Assembly: GCA_016183935.1 (NCBI GenBank)
Contig: JACPDR010000028.1
Location: forward strand, 1 to 64,000
Source: Caulobacterales bacterium
Lineage (GTDB): Bacteria; Pseudomonadota; Alphaproteobacteria; Caulobacterales; Caulobacteraceae
Length of the DNA stretch: 64,000 nt
Direction: 5' to 3'
Each line of letters opens with the position of its first letter. Within the stretch, counting starts at the first letter, position 1. The notes beneath the pieces were generated by a model, which saw nothing but the letters and a program-made list of their open reading frames with translations, ran no database searches and was not told where the DNA came from. Shown here piece after piece: positions 8,275 to 17,025 of the stretch. The translations under genes and the position numbers were made by a program.

Positions 8275-9783
8275 TCACGACGAAACCTCCAGCGCGGGCC
8301 GGGGCCAGCGAATGGACACCCGCGCGCCCTTCGGCTGGCCCTTCTGGGGGTTGGGGCCGCCCTCGCCCGCGCCGATCGAGACCCGGCCGCCGGTCCGCTC
8401 CAGCAGGGTCTGGGCGATGAAGAAGCCCAGGCCCATGCCGCCCTGGCTGGGGGCGATCTTCTCGGCGGCCGGAGCGGCCTTGTCGCCCTTCTTGCCCTTG
8501 CGGCCCGGGGCGGCGGCGGCCACCGAGGCGGCGATCTGGGCCGCCAGGGCGCGCCGCGCCTTGCCCTGGGGGCGGCTCGTCACATAGGGCTCGCCCAGCC
8601 GCGGCAGGATGTCGGGCGGGATGCCGGGACCGTCATCGACCACCTCGATCTCGATGAAGCCGGCGTCGACCAGGGCCTGCACCCGGACCCGGCTGTTGGC
8701 GAAGTCGGCGGCGTTCTCGACCAGGGTCGACAGGCCGTGCACCACCTCGGGCAGGCGGCGCACTCTCGGCTCGGCCTCGCCGGACGCGGTGCGCACGGCC
8801 ACCTCGAAGGCCAGGTCGAAGCCCCGGTGCGGCTCGACCACCTCTTCCAGGAGGGCCTTCAGCCCGACCTCGGCGAAGGCGGCGTCGCCCTCCTCGGGCT
8901 GTTGCGACAGCTGTTTCAGGATGTCCCGGCAGCGTTCGGCCTGCTGCAGGATCAGCGCCGCGTCCTCGGCGGCGGCCGGATTGTCCGAAGCTTCCCGCAA
9001 CAGTTCGCGGGCCACCACCTGGATGGTCGCTAGCGGCGTGCCGAGCTCATGCGCGGCCGCCGCCGCCAGCCCGCCCAGCGCCGCCAGCCGCTGCTCGCGC
9101 TGCAGCACGTCCTGGGTCGTGGCCAGGGCCAGCTCCAGCTTTTCGGCGTCCGCCGCCACCCGCCAGGCGTAGGCGGAGGTGAAGATCACGCCGGTGATCA
9201 GGGCCAGGCCGGTGCCGAAGCGATACAGCGGCGGCAGCTCCAGTTCGGTCCCGGCCTGCCACGGCAGGGGCATGGAGAAGAAGAACAGGCCGACCGTGGC
9301 CGCCAGCACCAGCAGACCCATCAGCGCCGCCTGCCGCCCGGGCAGGGAGGCGGCGGCCACCGTCACCGGCGCCACCAGCAGCAGGCAGAACGGGTTCTGC
9401 AGCCCGCCCGTCAGCGCCAGCAGGGCGCTGAGCTGCAGGATGTCGAAACCGAGATGCGCCGCCGTCAGCGTCCCGTCCGGGGCCGAACCGTCGCTGCGCT
9501 GCAGGCGGGCGGTGGCGTTCAGGTTCATCGCCACGCTGGCCGCGATGCAGGCCAGACAGCCCCACAGCGGCAGCCGGAAATGGAACCAGGCCGTGGCCAC
9601 CGCGACCGTGGCGGTCTGCCCGGCGATGGCCATCCAGCGCAGGATGACCAGCGTCCGCAACGACAGGCCCCGGCTGCGGCGCGACAGGTTGCGCCAGCCG
9701 CCGAAGCGGCCGCCGCCCTCCGCATGGGCGTGAGCGTCCGCGAGGACGGACTGCGACGACAGGGGGTCTTGGGTCGGGCTCAC
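8275..9783 (-). CDS. regB: Redox sensor histidine kinase RegB/PrrB/ActS family
   Basis: 502 residues. Six hydrophobic segments between about residues 45 and 210 form the membrane sensor. It carries GGLQNPF (126-132), the family's quinone-sensing motif. The H-box HELGTP has His at about 245, and the redox cysteine motif AERCRDIL has Cys at about 285, as in RegB. ATP-binding N- and G-boxes ([38 protein letters not shown]) complete the kinase. An unusual Ala/Lys-rich insertion of about 40 residues (roughly 405-446) lies in the ATP-lid between GEPYVTS and GGMGLG. The start is GTG. Divergent from the SCO1/SenC gene, a partner of Reg systems in other alphaproteobacteria. Confidence 0.93.
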   Translation of the reverse strand: MSPTQDPLSSQSVLADAHAHAEGGGRFGGWRNLSRRSRGLSLRTLVILRWMAIAGQTATVAVATAWFHFRLPLWGCLACIAASVAMNLNATARLQRSDGSAPDGTLTAAHLGFDILQLSALLALTGGLQNPFCLLLVAPVTVAAASLPGRQAALMGLLVLAATVGLFFFSMPLPWQAGTELELPPLYRFGTGLALITGVIFTSAYAWRVAADAEKLELALATTQDVLQREQRLAALGGLAAAAAHELGTPLATIQVVARELLREASDNPAAAEDAALILQQAERCRDILKQLSQQPEEGDAAFAEVGLKALLEEVVEPHRGFDLAFEVAVRTASGEAEPRVRRLPEVVHGLSTLVENAADFANSRVRVQALVDAGFIEIEVVDDGPGIPPDILPRLGEPYVTSRPQGKARRALAAQIAASVAAAAPGRKGKKGDKAAPAAEKIAPSQGGMGLGFFIAQTLLERTGGRVSIGAGEGGPNPQKGQPKGARVSIRWPRPALEVSS

Positions 9784-9836
9784 GGCTCTTCTATAGACCA
9801 GCCGCGTCCGTGTGGCGCGTCTTGCCGGGGGTCGTG

Positions 9837-10460
9837 ATGCCGCGCCGTTCCATCCTGTTGTTCTCCGCCGCCTGCCTAATGTTCGCCGTGGCGATCATCG
9901 TGGCGACCTTCGTCGTGATCAGCCGCCCGGCCGGCGGGCCCGCCGCCGGCGAGGTGATCTCGACCGGCCAGGCCGAGGTCGGCGGGCCGTTCCAGCTGGT
10001 CGATCACGACGGCCAGGCGGTCGACGAGTCGATGCTGGAGGGCAAGTGGTCGCTGGTCTTCTTCGGCTTCACCTACTGCCCCGACTATTGCCCGACCACC
10101 CTGCAGGCGCTCGACGCGACGAAGCGGCGGCTGGGCGACAGGGCGAAGGATGTGCAGATCGTCTTCATCAGCGTCGACCCGCAGCGCGACACGCCGAAGG
10201 CGCTGAAGGACTACCTGTCGTCCGACGGCTTCCCCGAGGGCGTCATCGGCCTGACCGGCTCGCCGGAACAGGTCAGGGCGGCCGCCGACGCCTACCGCGC
10301 CTTCTACCAGAAGGTCGGGGAGGGCGAGGACTACACCATGAACCACTCGCTCACCGTCTATCTGATGGGCCCCGACGGCCAGTTCCGCACCGCCGTGGCC
10401 GAGGAACTGGGCCCCGAGACCTCGGCGCGGGTGGTCGAACAGGCGATGGCGCGCGGTTGA
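9837..10460 (+). CDS. senC: SCO1/SenC/PrrC family copper chaperone
   Basis: 207 residues. A single N-terminal membrane anchor (about residues 8-28) precedes a thioredoxin-like periplasmic domain. The copper-binding CxxxC motif is in TYCPDYCP (Cys 81 and Cys 85) and the distal His ligand in MNHSLTVYL (about residue 170). The family inserts copper into the CuA site of cytochrome c oxidase and has thiol-redox activity. The ATG at 9837 has GGGGG just upstream; a GTG at 9810 would add nine residues. It is divergent from regB with about 50 bases between them, so the shared region probably holds both promoters. Confidence 0.93.
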   Translation: MPRRSILLFSAACLMFAVAIIVATFVVISRPAGGPAAGEVISTGQAEVGGPFQLVDHDGQAVDESMLEGKWSLVFFGFTYCPDYCPTTLQALDATKRRLGDRAKDVQIVFISVDPQRDTPKALKDYLSSDGFPEGVIGLTGSPEQVRAAADAYRAFYQKVGEGEDYTMNHSLTVYLMGPDGQFRTAVAEELGPETSARVVEQAMARG

Positions 10461-10588
10461 GCCGGGCCGCGCCGTCGGGAACGGAACCTGAGCCGTTCAC
10501 GACAAACTGATCGAAGGTAATCGTTTTGCAGTGCGGCGCGTTCTATGCTGCCCTGCCATATACCGGCGGGGGCCGTCTCAGGACACGC

Positions 10589-11869
10589 ATGCTGTATTCG
10601 CTTCACGAGCTCGCCTACGCATCGGCGACGCCGTTCCGGTTCGGGGCCCAGATGGCCCGCCAGTTCTGGAGTTCTCCGCTCAATCCGGCCGCCGACACCG
10701 CCATCGGGCGCACCGCCTACGCCTCGGCCGAACTGTTCGAGAGCGTCACCCGCCGCTACGGCAAGCCGGCCTGGGGGCTGGAGACGGTGACCATCGAGAA
10801 CCGTCCGGTGCGCACCACCGAACAGGTTGTGTGGTCTTCGCCGTGGTGCCGTCTGGTCCGGTTCGCGCGGAACGTCGGCGACCTCAAGCGGGCCGGCAAG
10901 CCCGCCGCCGCCCCGGCGGTGCTGATCGTCGCCCCGCTGTCGGGCCACTACGCCACCCTGCTGCGCGGCACGGTCGAGGGCTTCCTGCAGGATCACGACG
11001 TCTATGTCACCGACTGGACCAACGCCCGGCAGGTGCCGATGCTGGAGGGGCGGTTCGATTTCTTCGATTACATCGATCACGTGCGGACCATGCTGGGCGT
11101 GATCGGGCCGCGGGCGCATGTCGTCGGAGTCTGCCAGCCGGGGCCGCCGGTGCTGGCCGCCTGCGCCCTGATGGCCGAGGACGAGGATCCGAACCGCCCG
11201 GCCTCGATGACCTTCATGGGCTCGCCGATCGACGCCCGCCTGTCGCCGACGGTGACCAATGAACTGGCCGAGGAAAAGCCCTTCGCCTGGTTCAGGTCGA
11301 ACATGATCCACACCGTGCCGTGGCCCTATCCGGGCTTCGGCCGGCGGGTCTATCCGGGCTTCGTCCAGCTCTACAGCTTCATGTCGATGAACGAGGACAA
11401 GCACATCGACGCCCACCGCCGCTATTTCCAGGACCTGGTCGAGGGCGACGGCGACGGGGTCGAGAAGCACGAGCAGTTCTACGACGAATACCTGTCGGTG
11501 CTGGACCTGAGCGAGGAGTTCTATCTCCAGACCATCGACATCGTCTTCCAGCAGCACCTGCTGCCGCGCGGCCTGCTGGAGCATCGCGGGCGCAAGGTCG
11601 ACCTGACGACGATCACGGACATCGGCCTGATGACCGTCGAGGGCGCCAGGGATGACATCTCCGGCGTCGGCCAGACCCAGGCGGCGCACGGCCTGTGCTC
11701 CAGCCTGCCGGACGATCGGCGCATGCTGTACGTCCATCCGGAGGTCGGCCACTACGGCGTCTTCAACGGCCGCCGCTTCCGCGACGACATCTATCCGCGC
11801 GTGCGCGACTTCATCGCCCTCAACGAGGCCCTGAGTGCAGTACCGGAACGGCCAGCGGCTGCCGCCTGA
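10589..11869 (+). CDS. phaZ: Intracellular polyhydroxyalkanoate depolymerase
   Basis: 426 residues. Mobilises stored polyhydroxybutyrate granules. The N-terminus (MLYSLHELAYASATPFRFGAQ) is the standard start of this family and sets the start at 10589. The lipase-like box is GVCQPG, with Cys at about residue 182 in place of the usual Ser; established intracellular depolymerases such as PhaZ1 of Cupriavidus use such a cysteine nucleophile. DWTNARQVP and HPEVGHYGVFNG (catalytic His region) match the family. No signal peptide, consistent with a cytoplasmic site. The downstream peptidase gene overlaps its 3' end by 35 bases. A 3-hydroxyacyl-CoA dehydrogenase at 28891-29769 could act in the same C4 metabolism. 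Confidence 0.93.
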   Translation: MLYSLHELAYASATPFRFGAQMARQFWSSPLNPAADTAIGRTAYASAELFESVTRRYGKPAWGLETVTIENRPVRTTEQVVWSSPWCRLVRFARNVGDLKRAGKPAAAPAVLIVAPLSGHYATLLRGTVEGFLQDHDVYVTDWTNARQVPMLEGRFDFFDYIDHVRTMLGVIGPRAHVVGVCQPGPPVLAACALMAEDEDPNRPASMTFMGSPIDARLSPTVTNELAEEKPFAWFRSNMIHTVPWPYPGFGRRVYPGFVQLYSFMSMNEDKHIDAHRRYFQDLVEGDGDGVEKHEQFYDEYLSVLDLSEEFYLQTIDIVFQQHLLPRGLLEHRGRKVDLTTITDIGLMTVEGARDDISGVGQTQAAHGLCSSLPDDRRMLYVHPEVGHYGVFNGRRFRDDIYPRVRDFIALNEALSAVPERPAAAA

Positions 11870-12551
11870 CGCCGTCGGCGTCCCGGCCCGGCTGTCGGTC
11901 AATCCGAGGGCGCGGCGGCTGTCGATCCGCATCGACGGCCGCGCCGGCGAGGCGGTGCTGGTGGCGCCGTCCGAACGCAAGCTGGGCGACGTGGTGGCCT
12001 TCGCCCGCACCAAGGCGTCGTGGATGCGCGAGCGGCTGGCCGAGCGGCCGCAAGGGGCGCCGCTCGAGCCCGGCGCCACGGTGGCCCTGTTCGGCCGCCC
12101 GACGCGGCTGGCCGCGACCGGCGGGGCCGGCGCCGCGCGCCTGACCGAGGACGCCGAGGGCCCGCTGATCGTCTCGGGCGGCGAGGGCGAGGCCTTCGCG
12201 CGGCGCGTCGAGAACCTGTTCAAGAGAGTGGCGAGAGAAACGCTCCAGGCCCGCACCGATTTCCATCTTCGCGCCCTGGGCCTGCGGCCGGTGAAGATGT
12301 CGATCGCCGATCCGAAGTCGCGCTGGGGCTCTTGCAGTCCGCACAACCGGACCATCCGCTACAGCTGGCGGGTGATCATGGCCCCGCCGGCGGTGATCGA
12401 CTACCTGGCCGCCCACGAGGTCGCCCACCTGGTCCACGCCGACCACAGCCCGGCCTACTGGTCGGTGGTCCAGCGCCTCGTCGGCGACCACCGCCCGCAC
12501 CGCAAATGGCTGCGCGACAACGGACCCGCCCTGCACGCGGTGGGGCGCTAG
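11835..12551 (+). CDS. YgjP-type (SprT-like) zinc metalloprotease
   Basis: 238 residues. The zinc motif HEVAHLVHADHS (about 194-205) gives HExxH and the third ligand in the DHSPAYW context typical of the YgjP/DUF45 family. KSRWGSC, a family signature, precedes it (about 161-167). The N-terminal half holds the VNPRARRLSIRI strand of this family. A cytoplasmic location is expected. The GTG start at 11835 lies inside the end of phaZ; no better start exists downstream. It converges with the penicillin-binding protein gene, and the two stop codons overlap by four bases (12548-12551). The physiological substrate of the family is not known to me. Confidence 0.88.
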   Translation: MQYRNGQRLPPDAVGVPARLSVNPRARRLSIRIDGRAGEAVLVAPSERKLGDVVAFARTKASWMRERLAERPQGAPLEPGATVALFGRPTRLAATGGAGAARLTEDAEGPLIVSGGEGEAFARRVENLFKRVARETLQARTDFHLRALGLRPVKMSIADPKSRWGSCSPHNRTIRYSWRVIMAPPAVIDYLAAHEVAHLVHADHSPAYWSVVQRLVGDHRPHRKWLRDNGPALHAVGR

Positions 12552-14662
12552 AAGAACAGCGGATCCGCCTTCTCCGGCGGTGCCGCGGGCTCCGGCTGCG
12601 GGGCCGGCGGGTCGCGCTGCGGCTGCGGCTGGGTCGGGCGCAGTACGGCCGGCCCGTCGCGGCGAGGCGCGGGCTCGCGCTCCGGCGGCAACGGCTCCGG
12701 CAGCGGCTCGTCGAGGGGGACCGCTCCGTCGGCGGGCGGATTGTCGCCGAACAGGTCGCCGATCTGGCCGATCAGGCTTTCGACCGGGCTGGGCGGCCGC
12801 CAGCCCTCGGGCATGGCCGGGCCGTTGGGGATGTCCGGGGCGTTCAGGCGCGGCAGGGCCGCCTCCATGAAGCCCTTCCAGATGGCCGCCGGCGACGAGC
12901 CGCCGGTGACGCCGCGCATCGCGCTGTTGTCGTCCTTGCCGACCCAGACGGCGGTGACGAAGCCGCCGGTGTAGCCGACGAACCAGGCGTCCTTGTAGTC
13001 CGAGGTGGTGCCGGTCTTGCCCGCCGTGTCACGGCCCGCGATGGCCGCCGACCGGCCGGTGCCCGAGGTCATGACCCCGCGCAGCATCTGGTTCTGGTAA
13101 TAGAGGAACGGGTTCGAAATCGCCTGCACGGGGCCGCTCTCGCGACTGGCGCGCTGGTAGATGATCCGGCCCTGCGGGGTGCGGATGCGGCTGATGCCGT
13201 AGGCCTCGACCCGCTTGCCGCCGTTGGCGAAGGCATCATAGGCCTGGGCCATTTCCAGCGGTGAAACCTCGACCGCGCCCAGCGCCATGGCCGGCTCCAG
13301 CCCGATGCGGCTGGTGATCCCGAGGCGGCGCGCCGTGCGGGCGACATTGCCCTGCCCGACCTGCTCGGCGAGACCGGCGGCGACGGTGTTGATCGACTGC
13401 GCCACCGCCTGCGACAGGGGCATCTCGCCCCGGAAATCGCCCGTGTAGTTGCGCGGCGACCAGTTGCCGATGCGGATCGGCGCGTCGTTGACCATGGTCT
13501 GGGGCGTGTAGCCGCTCTCCAGCGCCGTCAGATAGACGAACGGCTTCCACGCCGAGCCGGCCTGACGGCGGGCGTCGACGGCCCGGTTGAACTGGCTGTC
13601 GGCGTAAGAGGCGCCGCCGATCATGGCCCGGACCCGGCCCTCGCCGTCCAGCGCCACCAGCGCCGCCTGCTGCACGCCCCGCGACCGGTCGCGGTCGAGG
13701 ATACGGCGCACGGCCCGCTCGGCCGACGTCTGCAGGGTCAGGTCGAGCGTCGTCTCGACGATCATGTCCTCGGTCGGTTCGCCGACCAGCTCGCGGATCT
13801 GCTTGTCCAGCCAGTCGACGAAATACTGGGCGTGCTGGCTGGCCAGGGTCCGCGACACCCGCACCGGCTCGGTGACCGCCTGGGCGCGCTGTTCCGGCGT
13901 GATCACACCGGCGTCGACCATCTCGTTGAGGACCACGGTGGCCCGGGTCGCGGCGCGCTCGCTCTCGGACACCGGCGAATAGCGCGACGGGGCCTTGAGC
14001 AGGCCGGCCAGCAGGGCCGCCTCGCCGACGGTCAGGTCCTTGGCGCTCTTGTCGAAATAGCGCTGCGAGGCCGCCTCGATGCCATAGGCGCCAGCGCCGA
14101 AATAGACCCGGTTCAGATAGAGGGCGAGAATCTCCTGCTTGGAGAATTTCATCTCCAGCCAGACCGCCAGCATCAGCTCCTGGACCTTGCGCTTGATGTT
14201 CTGGTCCGGGCTCAGGAACAGGTTCTTGGCCAGCTGCTGGGTCAGGGTCGAGCCGCCCTGCACCACCCGTCCGGCGCGCATGTTGGCGGCAATGGCCCGG
14301 GTCATGCCGATCGGGTCGAAGCCGGGGTGGTGGTAGAAGCGCCGGTCCTCGATGGCGATGAAGGCCGCCGGGACGTAGTCGGGCAGGGCGTCGAGATCGG
14401 CCGGCGGGGCCATCTGGCTGCCGCGCACCGCGATCAGCGCGCCGTTGCGGTCCAGATAGGTGATCGAGGGCTGGCGATCGACGTTGTACAGGGTCGAGGT
14501 GTCGGGCAGGTCGCGGGCGAACACCGCGAAGAAGACGACCAGGAAGATGACGCCCCAGATGGCCAGCACCGATCCCCAATAGATCAGGCGCTGCAGGGCC
14601 GTGCGCGAGGGCTTCGGCCGACCGCCGCCGCCCTGCCCCGTGCTGAAGCCGGAATCCGTCAT
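12548..14662 (-). CDS. Penicillin-binding protein 1A (bifunctional transglycosylase/transpeptidase)
   Basis: 704 residues. A cytoplasmic N-terminus and one membrane segment (about 27-48) precede a GT51 transglycosylase domain with IEDRRFYHHPGFDP and GGSTLTQQLAKN. The transpeptidase domain follows, with SAWK (the SxxK nucleophile), SIN and KTGT in order. It polymerises and crosslinks peptidoglycan in the periplasm. The last 60 residues are a Pro/Glu/Gln-rich tail ending in ADPLFF, probably unstructured. The start is the ATG at 14662 with GAGG upstream; the TTG one codon earlier is less likely. It is the only gene between two plus-strand and minus-strand neighbours and appears monocistronic. 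Confidence 0.95.
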   Translation of the reverse strand: MTDSGFSTGQGGGGRPKPSRTALQRLIYWGSVLAIWGVIFLVVFFAVFARDLPDTSTLYNVDRQPSITYLDRNGALIAVRGSQMAPPADLDALPDYVPAAFIAIEDRRFYHHPGFDPIGMTRAIAANMRAGRVVQGGSTLTQQLAKNLFLSPDQNIKRKVQELMLAVWLEMKFSKQEILALYLNRVYFGAGAYGIEAASQRYFDKSAKDLTVGEAALLAGLLKAPSRYSPVSESERAATRATVVLNEMVDAGVITPEQRAQAVTEPVRVSRTLASQHAQYFVDWLDKQIRELVGEPTEDMIVETTLDLTLQTSAERAVRRILDRDRSRGVQQAALVALDGEGRVRAMIGGASYADSQFNRAVDARRQAGSAWKPFVYLTALESGYTPQTMVNDAPIRIGNWSPRNYTGDFRGEMPLSQAVAQSINTVAAGLAEQVGQGNVARTARRLGITSRIGLEPAMALGAVEVSPLEMAQAYDAFANGGKRVEAYGISRIRTPQGRIIYQRASRESGPVQAISNPFLYYQNQMLRGVMTSGTGRSAAIAGRDTAGKTGTTSDYKDAWFVGYTGGFVTAVWVGKDDNSAMRGVTGGSSPAAIWKGFMEAALPRLNAPDIPNGPAMPEGWRPPSPVESLIGQIGDLFGDNPPADGAVPLDEPLPEPLPPEREPAPRRDGPAVLRPTQPQPQRDPPAPQPEPAAPPEKADPLFF

Positions 14663-14779
14663 CAAAACCTCGTCCTGTCCGCCCCGGTCTTAGCCGGTCG
14701 CCGGACGCGCGCAAACGCCCCTCACGTCGTCACGGGACCGTGAACGACGTTTCCGCCGAAACCATGACCCTTGAACGCC

Positions 14780-15718
14780 CTATTCTAAAAACGCGTTCAC
14801 CTCGGCGGCGAAGAGGGCGGGCTGGTCCAGCATGATGAAGTGGGCGCTGTCGTCGATCCGCTTCAGCTCGGCCGACGGCAGGTTGGCGAACGAGGCGCGG
14901 TAGATGCCGTCGGTGATCTCGGGCGTCATCCGCGGATCGTTGAACTTGACGTAGAGCACGGTGGTCGGGGCGGTGATCCGCGTCAGCTCGGGCCGCAGGT
15001 CGGTGACGATCAGTTCGCGCATGGCCGCGGCGGCCACCTTCTGATCCGTCGTGGCCCCGGCTTCGAGCGGCCCGGCGCGTCGGGATTCGGTGTTGATCAT
15101 GCCCGTAATGGCCTGGGCCGACTCGGCCAGCCATTGTTCACGCGGCGAGTTGGCCATGCCCTGGTAGATCATGTCGGCCACCGGGGCGACGCTTTCGGGC
15201 GTCGGGTTCGTGCCCGGCTGTCCGAACATCGCGCCCATGAACGGCACCATGTCGACGACCATCAGCCGGCCGACGCTGTCCGGATGACGCGCGGCCAGCA
15301 TCATGCCGATGGTTCCGCCCATCGAGTGACCGATGACCGCCGGCTTCTCCAGTCCCTGTTCGGCGATGTAGCGGGCGAGGTCTTCGGCCACGGGCGCCGA
15401 GACCGCTCCCGTGGCGTTGTCCTCGGCGGGGGCGCCGGCGAAGCCCTGGACGTGAATGCGGTGGACGCGATAGCGGCCCTTCAGCTCTTCCGTCAGGGCG
15501 TCCCAGACCTCCGGCGAGGATGACAGGCCGGGGATCAGGATGACGTCGCCGACCGGCTCGGCCGGGCCGTCGACGCGGACGTGGAAGCGGCCGGAGTCGA
15601 AATCGGCGTGCGCGTGGCCGTGGGCGGCGGGCTGGGCGTGGCCGCCGTGGCCGTCCTGGGCCCAGACGGGGGTGGTCAGGGCGGCGGCGGCCAGCAGGGC
15701 CGTCAGGGCGGATTTCAT
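14780..15718 (-). CDS. Secreted alpha/beta hydrolase with His-rich N-terminus
   Basis: 312 residues. A signal peptide (MKSALTALLAAAALTTPVWAQ) is followed by a His-rich linker (about residues 22-40, eight histidines) and an alpha/beta-hydrolase fold. The nucleophile elbow is GHSMGG, the oxyanion region LIPGLSSSPEVW, and the catalytic His lies in DSAHFIMLDQP near the C-terminus; an acidic residue follows VKFNDPRMTPE. Substrate unknown; the enzyme should act in the periplasm or outside. It is divergent from a Rieske oxygenase gene, and a perfect 17-bp palindrome sits 45 bases upstream of its start codon, probably overlapping the -35 element, so it is likely controlled by a dedicated regulator. 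Confidence 0.88.
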   Translation of the reverse strand: MKSALTALLAAAALTTPVWAQDGHGGHAQPAAHGHAHADFDSGRFHVRVDGPAEPVGDVILIPGLSSSPEVWDALTEELKGRYRVHRIHVQGFAGAPAEDNATGAVSAPVAEDLARYIAEQGLEKPAVIGHSMGGTIGMMLAARHPDSVGRLMVVDMVPFMGAMFGQPGTNPTPESVAPVADMIYQGMANSPREQWLAESAQAITGMINTESRRAGPLEAGATTDQKVAAAAMRELIVTDLRPELTRITAPTTVLYVKFNDPRMTPEITDGIYRASFANLPSAELKRIDDSAHFIMLDQPALFAAEVNAFLE

Positions 15719-15762
15719 CGGCGTTACCTTTCGAGCGGCGTTCGGTGCTGGGTAGGGCTCTT

Positions 15763-15779
15763 ACTTTACAATGTAAAGT
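15763..15779. promoter_or_regulatory. Palindromic operator candidate (ACTTTACA-A-TGTAAAGT)
   Basis: Perfect 8-base arms around one central base, in an AT-rich island in GC-rich DNA. On the minus strand TTTACA could be a -35 element, with TACCCA 17 bases further. A closely related palindrome lies at 62775-62793, in the same position before a regulator operon. It is also within the promoter region of the divergent Rieske gene. Confidence 0.75.
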
Positions 15780-15843
15780 GCTTTTCCAAGGTGCGTGATC
15801 GGCGACTGGCGGGAAGGCCGGGCCCGCGCCTAGAATAGCAGAC

Positions 15844-16965
15844 ATGACGCCTCCCGATACCGCTTCCGTCGCAGCGCCCGCCGACACCCGGTCCGCCCCA
15901 CCCGCCGCCTTCGGCAAGGGGTTCGTGCTCGACACCTGGTATTTCGTCGCCCTGTCGCGCGACGTGAAGCCCGCCTCGCTGAAGCGGCACGAACTGCTCG
16001 GCGAGCCGGTCCTGATCGGCCGCACCCGCGCGGGTCAGGCCTACGCCATGCGCGACATCTGCCCGCACCGGGCCGCGCCCCTGTCGGCGGGCCGGCTGGT
16101 CGAGAAGCCGGGCGAGGGCGAGACCATCGAGTGCTGCTACCACGGCTGGCGCTTCCGTCCCGACGGCGTCTGCGCCGCCATCCCCTCGCTGGTCGAGGAC
16201 CAGGCCTATGAGCCGGAGCGCATCCGGGTGCGGTCGTATCCGGTGCGTGAGAGCCAGGGCATGGTCTTCATCTGGGTCTCGTCCGACCCGCGCAATCCGG
16301 CCGAACCCGACCACGAGCCGCCGCTCTTCCCCGGCGTCGTCGGGGGCGAGGCGAAACTGGTCGAATGGATGGATTTCGAGGCCCATATCGACCACGCCGT
16401 GGTCGGTCTGATGGACCCCGCCCACGGCCCCTACGTGCATCAGCAGTGGTGGTGGCGCTCGGAGCATTCGATGCACGAGAAGGCCAAGGCCTTCGAACCC
16501 CGCGAACTGGGTTTCGCCATGGTCCGCCACGCGCCGTCCTCGAACAGCCGGGCCTACAAGATCCTCGGCGGGGCCCCCGCGACCGAGATCACCTTCCGCC
16601 TGCCGGGTTATCGCTGGGAGCATATCCAGGTGGGCGAGAAACAGGTGCTGGCCCTGACCTGCCTGACCCCCGTCAGCGAGACGAAGACCCGGATCACCCA
16701 GATCTTCTGGTCCGACCACTGGGTGTTCGGCCTCGCCAAGCCCTTCCTGCGCATGGGCGTGGTCGCCTTCCTCAAGCAGGACGGCGGCATGGTGAACCTG
16801 CAGAACGAGGGCCTGCGCTACGACCCGGCCCTGATCTGGATCGACGACGCCGACAAACAGGCGAAGTGGTACCAGCAGCTGAAGCGCGAATGGGCGAAGA
16901 GCCGGGCCGAGGGTCGGGCGTTCGCCAACCCGGTCAAGGCGGCCGTGCTGAGGTGGAAGAGCTGA
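15844..16965 (+). CDS. Rieske non-heme iron oxygenase, alpha subunit-like
   Basis: 373 residues. The N-terminal Rieske domain has CPHRAAPLS (Cys 73, His 75) and CCYHGWRF (Cys 97, His 100), binding a [2Fe-2S] cluster. The C-terminal catalytic domain has HIDHAVVGLMDPAHGPYVH, which supplies the His/His/Asp mononuclear iron site. Such enzymes hydroxylate or demethylate ring compounds with electrons from a reductase. No reductase or ferredoxin gene lies nearby, so it must borrow one. A TAGAAT sequence 8-13 bases before the ATG could be a -10 box, which would give an almost leaderless transcript; this is speculative. The actual substrate cannot be told from sequence. Confidence 0.9.
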   Translation: MTPPDTASVAAPADTRSAPPAAFGKGFVLDTWYFVALSRDVKPASLKRHELLGEPVLIGRTRAGQAYAMRDICPHRAAPLSAGRLVEKPGEGETIECCYHGWRFRPDGVCAAIPSLVEDQAYEPERIRVRSYPVRESQGMVFIWVSSDPRNPAEPDHEPPLFPGVVGGEAKLVEWMDFEAHIDHAVVGLMDPAHGPYVHQQWWWRSEHSMHEKAKAFEPRELGFAMVRHAPSSNSRAYKILGGAPATEITFRLPGYRWEHIQVGEKQVLALTCLTPVSETKTRITQIFWSDHWVFGLAKPFLRMGVVAFLKQDGGMVNLQNEGLRYDPALIWIDDADKQAKWYQQLKREWAKSRAEGRAFANPVKAAVLRWKS

Positions 16966-17025
16966 GGCCCGGAACCCGGCGCTTTCCGGACAGGGGCGAC
17001 CGCAGCCGTCTCCATCGACTCCGGA

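Noticed and set aside
10358-12355. A 665-codon minus-strand frame across phaZ and the YgjP-type gene
   Set aside because: Shadow of real genes; low-complexity product, no ribosome-binding site.
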